This document shows, in pieces, positions 55,701 through 64,000 of a stretch of DNA of 64,000 nucleotides (positions within the stretch are counted from its first letter, which is position 1; each line of letters starts with the position of its first letter). Origin of the DNA: Klebsormidium nitens (taxonomy: Eukaryota > Streptophyta > Klebsormidiophyceae > Klebsormidiales > Klebsormidiaceae). The stretch covers positions 7,508 through 71,507 of the forward strand of contig DF236950.1 of the NCBI GenBank assembly GCA_000708835.1, read 5' to 3'. The position numbers and the translations under genes were made by a program. The notes beneath the pieces are model-generated. The model ran no database searches. It had not been told where the DNA came from and saw only the letters and a list, made by a program, of their open reading frames with translations.

Positions 55701-57770
55701 ACATCCACCTCGACCCCATCAAGGTGAGGCGGACTTCGCTCCTTGCGGAAGTTTGACTCGTCAGGCCTTTTGTTAAGTTCGTGTACGCTTAGTTTACGGG
55801 CTTCCAACATTGGATCGGCTCTGCTAATCCGGTTTGCGCGTCGTTGTGTAGTTTTCAGTGGGTTTAGCGTACGCTTAGTATACGGGCTTCCAACATTGGA
55901 TCGGCTCTGCTTATCCGGTTTGCGCGTCGTTGTGTAGCTTTCAGTGTGTCGAATCTATATGAAAATCCTGTTCGCTACTTGTGGTAGATCGAGCTTCATT
56001 CGAACGACGGCTTCCTCCGTGATCCTAGAGTTCTCCGCGTGGCTGTTTCGCTGGATAATGAACCAAGCAGTGGGGTAATTCGGCTTCGTCGGTGAGAAGG
56101 CTGCCCAGGACTTCGCTAGATTGACCTCTAATATTGCTCACGCGTCGCTTCCACGCAGATTGTGGAGGCCAACGGCGTTATCTGGATGGAGGAGAAGGCC
56201 CCGGCGACGGGCGTGATCGACGTGGAGGCCATGGAGATGCCCCCCCTGCTGCGCTCCGTCATGGAGTCGCTGGCCCCCGAGCCACGTGACCCCCCCGCGA
56301 GCGCTATCCCCGCCGTCCCCCGCACCCTGCTCCGCCCCAAGCGCAGCAACGCGCCCGCGGCCGCGCTCGACGCCCCGCCCGCCACCCCGCTCCCTCAGGC
56401 CGAAGTACCCGATGACGTTATGCGCGCGCGCGCGGAGGCGCTCTCGGACGCTCGGCCGAGGAGCGACGTGGAGGTGCTGGATGGGCCGGCTCTGGCCGCC
56501 GGAAAGAGTGACGGTGCCGAGGAGGGCCACGTGGAGGTCGCGCTGGTGACGGAGGATGACACACCCGAGGAGCCCAACGCGGGGCTGCCCTTCAACGAAC
56601 ACTTCCTGGACCCCCACTACTCGTGAGTCGCCTACAGTGCTCAGTCCCAACCTGTTACGAGAACCGAGGTGCTTTTCCTCGACCTGTTGACAGGATCCTC
56701 GACCTGTTGACAGGATCCTGCGACCTGGGTTTGCTTGCATGTAACATCTTCTGGAATTGTTTGAAAGCGCGTGATAGGGTCGAACATGTAGATTATCGAT
56801 TGCAAGTCACTGAGCTGACATAACATGCCTCTGAGTGTGCAGTTGCTAGTTTCACCGATTCGTAGCCGCGTAACGAGTCATCTATGCGACTACTTTCATC
56901 GATTTTTTAACGGTCTCATTGTCGGGTGCCAGGCCTCGTTTTCTTCGTCGTCGGATTCCTGGCCTGCGGAAATTTTCCTTTATTAAAGCTGTTCGTTCTT
57001 GCACGCGTGCAGGCAGCTGGGCGGGACGGTGGACATTGAGAGCGCGCCCCGCGCGGTGGTGGACAACACGTTCGACCTGCACCACATGATGTACGTGCAC
57101 GCCTCCAGCTTCGGCGGCGGCGAGCTCATCCGCACGTGGAAGCCGGACCCGCTCACCATCTGCTTCGAGTACGGCATGAACCAGCGGAGCAACCCGTTCA
57201 GCAAGTTCTTCGGCGACGGCCGCGTGCTGGTCACCATGCAGCGGTCGCCCCCTTACAGCGCCATGGTCACCGTGGGCGACCCCAGCGGGGCTGTCGTGCT
57301 CAAGACGCTGACGCACGTCGTGCCCATCTCCTCCACCAAGTCCAAGCTCGTATGGCAGGTCAGCGCTCTTTACCGTCCGTTTTACTATTGTCCGAATTGT
57401 GAAGCTCCGAAGGGGTTCAATTCACCTTCGTTTCCTTGCACGTGCTTTTCTTCGTACGGTCGTTCCCTACCTGTGGCTTCATGTCCTAATTGTGGCTTCA
57501 TGTTTATAATTGCACCCGGGCTGGCGGTTTCCTCGTGCCTGTTTCGACCCTTACTTGTTTCGACTGGTGAACCCGTTTCGTCTCGCTCTTTCGTAGCAAG
57601 GTGCTAACGATTCTCTTGTGCGTGTGCAGCTGCTGCGCAACTTCGGGCGGCCGTCGTTCATGGACTTCTTCTTCCGGCAAGCGGTAAAGCAGATTCTGGC
57701 GGAGGACAAGGCCGTGCTGGAGGGCGTCAACCTGCACGGTGTGCGTAAGGGCATGGACCTCGGCATCTAG
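52717..57770 (+). CDS. Plastid-type Rieske non-haem iron oxygenase, eight exons, 779 aa
   Basis: Exons 52717-53115, 53379-53486, 53943-54037, 54659-55223, 55502-55723, 56159-56622, 57013-57358 and 57630-57770 join in phase (0, 0, 2, 0, 0, 2, 0). The N-terminus is rich in Ser, Thr and Arg with few acids and a VRC-type site (RGVRCQA), fitting a chloroplast transit peptide. About 300 residues of helical, Ala/Ser-rich sequence follow. The Rieske centre is CPHRGASL...CVKCPYHGLEF (exon 5). The mononuclear iron site is DNTFDLHHMMYVH (exon 7), with the Asn/Asp-x2-Asp-x2-His-x4-His spacing. A ~120-residue Pro/Ala/Glu-rich insert separates the two. The layout is closest to pheophorbide a oxygenase/vanillate demethylase-type enzymes, which oxidise aromatic or tetrapyrrole rings using reduced ferredoxin. 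The substrate is not predictable. Confidence 0.8.
55780..55945. repeat. ~87-bp tandem duplication in an intron
   Basis: Two direct copies start with CGTACGCTTAG(T)TTACGGGC and run through CCAACATTGGATCGGCTCTG and CGCGTCGTTGTGTAG, with a handful of differences. They lie in intron 5 of the Rieske gene. Confidence 0.85.
56672..56718. repeat. ~22-bp tandem duplication in an intron
   Basis: CTCGACCTGTTGACAGGATC is present twice in a row, with a partial third copy, in intron 6 of the Rieske gene. The unit has an internal inverted repeat (CCTGTTGACAGG). Confidence 0.8.
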
Positions 57771-59061
57771 AGCGGGCACAAAACGGGGCGCACGCAAATT
57801 GCTGGGGGCTGTCAGCATATTGGAAAGGTGTAAGACCGACGAGAGGTTTGACGAACGTCCATTTGGTCGCAGCTCGCGTGAGGTTCGCATATACATGTAC
57901 TGTGTTTGATAAACGGACGACTGACATGTAGACATATGTAGGATTAGTTGCTCGCGCGCTGCAAAGATTCGTGTATTCAAATACTGATGTTGTAGATAGC
58001 ATTTCGTGCGTGACGATTTTGTGTGAAGAAGCAGCGTTTGCTGTTACGTGTGCATAGAAACAGTTGAAGCTGACTGCGTGGCATGTGTAGAGTTTGCGAT
58101 TGGATATGGTAGACGAAAGATAGTACTAACAAAGGTACGTAGATTAGTCTTACAAGGGTAGTGCATAGACATACCTGACTCGTACTTGACCTGTCAAAGG
58201 AATGTAGATAATTCACTCGTGTAAAGATTGTAGCTTCGACTTTACGAACTAATCTGCTATATTTTTATAGCGAATTGCAATACCACGGTTTGATCTTCTA
58301 GATTGTCGGGTTCAGAACATATTGAATCGCTCATCATGTGATGCTAGCTTTCAAACCTCCATATTTACCTGCGTTAAAGTGCAAATGGCTCTTCAAGCAA
58401 TCATTGATGTCCTTATTAGGCATGGCTCGAGCGGTTGTAAGATTAAAGTTGAAGGGTTGCGGTCACTAGCCGCACTAGCCGCGAGTGCGTTGACGCCTCC
58501 GACGGGTTGCTTGCACTAACCAACGGTATGCCGGAATTTGGCATACATTTGTAATGTGTGGACCTCTACGAAGAAACATGCGATGACTGTGTGACAGCCT
58601 CTATGGCCGCATTGGCAGAAAACTTTGTGTAGGGTTGAGCATCAAGAACAAGATCGAAGATTTGCTTACCGAAGTACGAAGCACATGGCGCCCAGGGTGG
58701 AGCCAGGGGGGAGCCAGCAGCTGTAGCATTGAAACTGGTGGATTTAGGGGTGGGGACTTGAAAGTCATGGAACATCATATAACGTTGCGGTTGGTGGACC
58801 TAGGTTAAGGTGTAACCCAGATGGGTCAACAGCGCTGCATATATGAATTATGTGACGGACGATTTAGGGTTTCGCCTTAAACCTGAAATTTTTAGAAGGG
58901 TTTGCATACGTGGCGGGTGTCGTGGAGTTGCCCAACCGTTGATAGCACTGGAGTCGCCAGCGTCAGCAATAGGTGATCTTATTCTCTGCACCTCTCGAAG
59001 CTGGAGCATTCTTTCAACTTCAAGGAAGAGTTGGTCGTCTATCTCGCCCATTTCTTCCACC
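57771..59061. other. Intergenic region before the protease gene
   Basis: About 1.3 kb with no exon recognised. It should hold the 3' untranslated region of the Rieske gene and the promoter of the protease gene. Confidence 0.4.
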
Positions 59062-62000
59062 ATGGCTGCCAGCTCTCTGCTTCTGCTCGTGACCTTGCTT
59101 GCTGCGGTTTCCGCTGCCTCTGCGTGGCGGCCTCTATTCCCCATCGTCCAGCCGAGCGTGGATAGTCTGCTGGGGGTGGAGGACAAGTTTGGCGCGTTCC
59201 TGGTGCAGTATGGCAAAAACTACACAGGCAGCCAATATTTGCACCGCCTCAAGGTCTTCCGGGACAACTTGGTCAAGGCAACACTCAATCAGGTGCGCGG
59301 ACTACAGCATTGAGCTGGTCAATATAGAAGGAATTGATGTTTCGGCAGAATGGGCGTCAAGGTGGACGAGCAGTCATATGCTTGGGGCTGGTCCAAATTG
59401 CCCCTTGTGGCAGGTCTGATTACTGAGCTGCTACCTTAAGGTGGAGGGGGGAAATTGGGAACAAAAAGGGGAAATTACCAAACATAGCTATGGATGAACG
59501 AGACGTTGATTGCACTCCATCCGAGACCACCATGTGCCCGACACCCACTTTAAGCATATGCACCTCACCTTTAACTTCAGTGCGTCCCCTCTGAGTTATA
59601 GGCTGCCTGTCTATAAGAACGTCAAAGTTGGGCATCCTTGGCTCGCAATTTTTCCACACTGCAATCGGCAGGATGATGTCCTCTTATTAACTGGTTTTGT
59701 GATCCTTTTCGGGAATCGAATTTATTTTGGTTCTGTGAAAGATTTGGTCTGCCAAATGACACAAGGTGTGAAAGTGGCGCTCTTAGTTGTGTGCCACGAG
59801 CATTAGACTTGGAGATGGTTCCGCTTGTTTACCTCAAGTGTTGGTTGTCGATCATAAGGGCAGAACGGAAACAATCTCTTTTACAACCAATCTTTCAGAA
59901 ACCGGGGGCACTGCACCATCGACACCCCCGTACAGCCGTTTTGTCGTTCTGTCCTTCTTGGGGTCTTCTTCAAGTGGCAGAGGCTGCGAGAATTACTCCT
60001 TTTTCTCACCAGTATTTCTTTGTTGATTGCCCTAGTTTGACCTCTTGAGTCGCTTCGCTTCTTTCCTCGCAATATCTCATACTTTTGTGCATGCTGGGCG
60101 GTCACAGCACCCCAACATTGTCTTGATCAGCGCTGTTCCTACTATTGTATGGTCTTTCAGGAAGCTTTGTTTCGGAACGCCTTGGTCAATTTGCACGACT
60201 TTAGGGGCCACTTTTGATCCTATTCAGCAAGACCCACATCAAAACCCCTCTTTTTACGAGCAAGTGCCCTCTCTCCGACCTGCGCACTTCCTATTGCAAT
60301 TGTGCACTGTGTGCAACCCTACCTTTGTCCTACTTCTCTTGCAAAGTCTCGTTCTGCAAGTCTCAAGCTCAACGGACATATTCTGAATCAATACTTGTCT
60401 GCCCCCCCTAGTTGAACGACCCCGGTGCGCAGCACGGTATCACGCAATTCTCTGACCTGACTGAGGAGGAGTTCCAGCACTACTACCTGGGCCTGGCCTC
60501 CGCGCACGAGCCGGGCGAGAGCATTCCCGTCGCCCCCCCGCTGCCCACTGGGGACCTCCCCGAGACGTTTGACTGGCGCGACAGGGGCGCGGTGACGCCC
60601 GTGAAGAACCAGGGCATGTGCGGCTCCTGCTGGGCGTTTGCCACCACGGGCGCCATCGAGGGCGCGCACTACGTCAAGACGGGCGAGCTCGTCAGCCTCT
60701 CGGAGCAGGAGCTCGTGGACTGCGACCATGAGGTGGGGGAACACATTCATGTTGGGATTATGGAGATTGGTTATTTGATGGATATTCTCTTGTGATTTCG
60801 GCGTTGAAAGGCTTATGTTTAGATTTCGACATTGAAATGCTTCTTTAATATCTGAGTATTGGCTGTGACTGGGAGCCTCAGTGCTGGGATAATTCTTTTG
60901 AGGTAAGGGAAGACGGGTGTACACACAATCGGCTATTGCTCACGAGTAGAAACTAGGTGTAATATCATCATGTAATCTAAGAAGGTCTTCTATCATCAGG
61001 TAAGCCGCTTGTGTAGCCTCTTCGGCACTTACTGGTAAGGCTAGAGCAACATCGCGCTCAGGGTGCTGTCATTGTACACGCCCATATGTCAGGATGGAGC
61101 TTGAGCCACTTCATGTAGTATAAGCGCAATTTTGGTGCTATACTTGCAGTTATCCAATAGATAAGAATTCGATCTCACTTACTCTCAGTAGAACAAGACG
61201 TCCTTTTTTATGTCGCTCTCACCTTCACTTCCCTGCTGCCTGCTTAGGGGACTTCCTCGCTATGCTGCCCCTGGGGTAAACGTGCAGTGGTGTTTTCCCC
61301 GCAACTCTGCCCTTTTTAATAGGCCCCCCCTCTTGCATATTTACAGTGCGACCCCAATTTCCCGGAGGCGTGTGACAGCGGGTGCAGCGGAGGGCTGCCT
61401 AACAATGCGCTGGAGTGGATCGTGGATAAGGGTGGCCTCGTTTCGGAGGCGGACTACCCCTACTCGGGCCAGGACGGCACCTGCAAGCTCACCGACTCTC
61501 TCACGATTGCGGCCAAGGTTGACAACTTTTCGCGCGTCGCAGTCGACGAAGAGCAGGTGCGTACCCGCCCGCCAAGACAGGGCCTGTGACGGGTCTTGGT
61601 ATTTGTCCATCGACCATTCTCCTGGAGTTCGTCAAAGTAGCTCACTAGCCAAGTGGCAATCGATTGGTCCCTTATTGGTGCCCAAGCAGACATAGGCATG
61701 ATCCACCTTGTTTCCTTCCCCGTTGAGCTGTCATGTGAAAGCCTTGATACTGTCGAAAAGCTGGCTCCGACCGTCGATTCACAGTACCTGCTGTATTATG
61801 TCCTTCTTCCTGACACCCGCTCCAGTCAAAGCGCTCCTTACTGCATACAGGATCACATGTATGATCGCAAGCCTGCTTCCTGACCTGTTACCTTACTGCG
61901 CTGCAGATTGCGGCGAACCTGGTGAAGTTCGGCCCGCTGGCCATCGGCATCAACGCCAACTACCTGCAGACGTACATTGGCGGCGTGACGTGCCCGCTGA

Positions 62001-62447
62001 TCTGCAACCGGCACGCGCTGAACCACGGCGTGGTGCTGGTGGGCTACGGCGTGCACGGCTTCACGCCCATCCGCCTCGGCTTCAAGCCGTACTGGATCGT
62101 CAAGAACTCTTGGGGGCCGCACTGGGGCGAGCAGGGCTACTTCAAGTGAGGCCATACACGGCACCGCCCAGGCCTTCCGCTGCAGGCCGCTGGCGAGCTG
62201 AAGTACAGTTTGCAAAAGAAATGAAGAGGTGCTTGCGAGAAAAGGCAAATGCAGATGTCTTGCCGTTCCTTTTCGCTTGCACCCGCTTGTACGAGCGGTT
62301 TGTGTTGGCGGCCGTGAGCTGCAGTGGACGTGCAAGGAGGGAAAGACGAACAGAGCTGATGCGACTTTGCTGTCGTGCAGGATTTGCCGCGGGAAGGGCG
62401 AGTGCGGACTCAACACGATGGTGTCGGCCGTTATCAAGGCAGAGTGA
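59062..62447 (+). CDS. RD19-type papain-like cysteine protease, five exons, 355 aa
   Basis: Exons 59062-59292, 60412-60732, 61347-61556, 61907-62145 and 62381-62447 join in phase 0, 0, 0, 2. A signal peptide of about 20 residues ([20 protein letters not shown]) is followed by an inhibitory propeptide of the ERFNIN/RD19 kind ([20 protein letters not shown], then [14 protein letters not shown]). The mature enzyme begins near [11 protein letters not shown]. It has the oxyanion Gln and nucleophile Cys ([11 protein letters not shown]), the catalytic His ([10 protein letters not shown]) and the Asn ([18 protein letters not shown]). A C-x-S-G-C-x-G-G block and CRGKGECG supply the disulfides. The DCDHE and [15 protein letters not shown] blocks are close to plant RD19. 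Such proteases act in the vacuole or secretory pathway. The 355-aa length is near the plant norm. The 1.1-kb intron 1 is the longest. Confidence 0.92.
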
Positions 62448-64000
62448 CTTTGAGCTGGCTTGATCAGCCGCGAGTGCTCATGGCGGCAGTTGTACTATTG
62501 CAATTGTATAGCGGCGTTCTAGAAGTCCTCCTTTGTCTAAGGGCACTTCTGTGTATAGAATAGGAGGGTTGAGGTTGCTTCGGTTGTCTCTCTGTATCAT
62601 TCCTTTCAGTTGCAAGGAAGGTTATAAGGGCTATGCACGAGGGATTACTTCAATATATGTACGGTATGATCAAGACCGAGTCACGCTTCATGAGGAGATT
62701 GCTGTGGTAAAATTAAGCGTTGGCCCAAGCTTGCATGACGCGTACGCTGTTTGAATATTGCAGAACTCTACATTGCTTCAACACTTAGCAATGTACGTAG
62801 CACTTGACATGCAAAAACACCTGTGTGCAATCTGGCTAAGCTGCGCGCAGTTAGCCCGGCCCCATGGTCTGCAACATGCCCAGGGGACCCCATGCACATT
62901 CCCATTCGTAATGATGTTTATGCGATCGAAGACGTTTTCGGTGATGCGTTTCAAGATGTTCTCTTTTCAAAGATGATCGGCTTGATTGTAGCATGCCGCC
63001 CCTCGCATCACTTCATGCATTATATATTGATTGAACACTGAACGACCAATGATATCGATACAGAACTGTATGGCCGCCCCTGAGATCATACATGTCCAAT
63101 GGCGATCCGTGGTATGCACCATCTGGCATGCATTGAATCACATATGCAGGAATTGAGATCGGTCATGCTCGATCGGATCGACGCTTGGCCCATATTGTGC
63201 TTCAAGTGGTCGGCGGCCGCGCTGCGAATGATGCCATGTAGGATATAGCGTTGCATGATAATGCCATTTGCGAGCGCGAGCCTGACGCATTCAATTTGCA
63301 ACGCGATCACATGGCGTGACTGCGTGCATCGGATTCAAGGGAGACCAGTTCGAGGCTTGCCGGGTAGCTACTTTTTATGCTATCATGCAACCTGTACCGG
63401 TGAGTGCGGCAGCCCCATGGGCCCGGTCGGCCCCCGATTAATGTATCGGGGGCAAATTGGACTTTGGTCGCACGTGATTTGACTCTGGATTCTATACAAA
63501 GCGTATAATATAGCACTTACTGGCAAAGATTCCGGGGCGCCTTATTAGCTAGTGTCAATTCACCTTGAACTTTTGCAATTGAGGCCGGCCGGTATACGTC
63601 AGCCTTCTACTATTTCTATTGCAACCCTGAGTGCTGTCTGTTAAAACTAACTATGTAGGATAACTTGCTGGTGCATCTTTCTTACAAACCTGCAAAAATG
63701 TTGCTTAGCTTATTCAGAGTCGTGGCGAAGAACCACGTTGTAGATCTTAACCGAAAACACTATACGAATACATATTATAAAGCCTGCCGCGCTCAACGCT
63801 CAAACTTCGTACGTTCAATTGTACTATTTTACTTCCATATGGTCGACTATGTCCCAAAATGTACGACCTACACATATACTTGCTCACGCAATACATAGAC
63901 CCATGACTACTCTAGTACCTAGCACCTGCTCCGAGCCCGCTAGAGCTAGTAGAGCAGAAATGAGCCAGAGCTTATAGACATATGTACCGCATACTACGAG
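62448..64000. other. Right end, no gene seen
   Basis: The first part is the 3' untranslated region of the protease gene. The rest is rich in CATGC and GATC words and has no supported exon, RNA gene or mobile element. A TGCATTGAATC stretch and AT-rich tracts are the only texture. Confidence 0.35.

Overview
This window is nuclear DNA from a eukaryote of the green lineage, most likely a green alga. Genes are broken by many short GT-AG introns (at least one GC-AG), and exons are clearly richer in GC than the introns and intergenic DNA. The genes include an RD19-type papain-like protease, a ZCCHC17/pNO40-type S1 plus zinc-knuckle protein, and a Rieske oxygenase with a plastid-like transit peptide; plant-type telo-boxes (AAACCCTAA) also occur. 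I cannot fix the genus. All splice models were made by eye from reading frame, splice sites and intron phase. Exon sums close on whole codons for every gene given a complete multi-exon model; two genes (6.1-7.2 kb and 39.5-42.2 kb) are only partial.

Left flank (1-12.7 kb). This is repeat-rich and gene-poor. It holds a two-exon gene for a phage/NCLDV-style primase-polymerase (713-2628, minus), an acidic Ser-rich exon (3544-4122), a frameshifted gene fragment (about 6.06-7.19 kb) and a five-exon gene for an unrecognised 401-aa protein (9935-12423, minus). Arrays of a degenerate ~105-bp repeat lie between and around them in both orientations.

Centre (12,746-29,384). This is the most interesting part: a 16.6-kb composite DNA transposon of the Mutator-like (MULE) class. 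It has degenerate terminal inverted repeats, and a 12-bp direct repeat (CTCTTGTTCAAC) flanks it on both sides. Inside are a multi-exon MULE transposase with a readable D-D-E triad, CxxH motif and SWIM-type zinc finger (plus strand); an OTU-like cysteine protease (minus); and a large nine-exon, ~1,516-aa protein with a ParB/sulfiredoxin-like motif and a long Lys/Glu-rich tail (minus). About 26 copies of a 22-23-bp imperfect palindrome, GCATCGCA-7 nt-TGCGATGC and variants, are scattered through its introns and non-coding parts. I did not see this motif outside the element. A 400-N assembly gap falls inside the transposase gene.

Right flank and host genes (29.4-64 kb). After about 4 kb of repeat-rich, apparently non-coding DNA comes ordinary host gene space: a small mitochondrial complex I-like protein (33347-34683, minus), the ZCCHC17-like protein (35250-37663, plus), an HdeD-like membrane protein (39514-42215, minus) divergent from an F-box protein (42548-43522, plus), a coiled-coil protein (45464-50681, minus) divergent from the plastid-type Rieske oxygenase (52717-57770, plus), and the RD19-like protease (59062-62447, plus).
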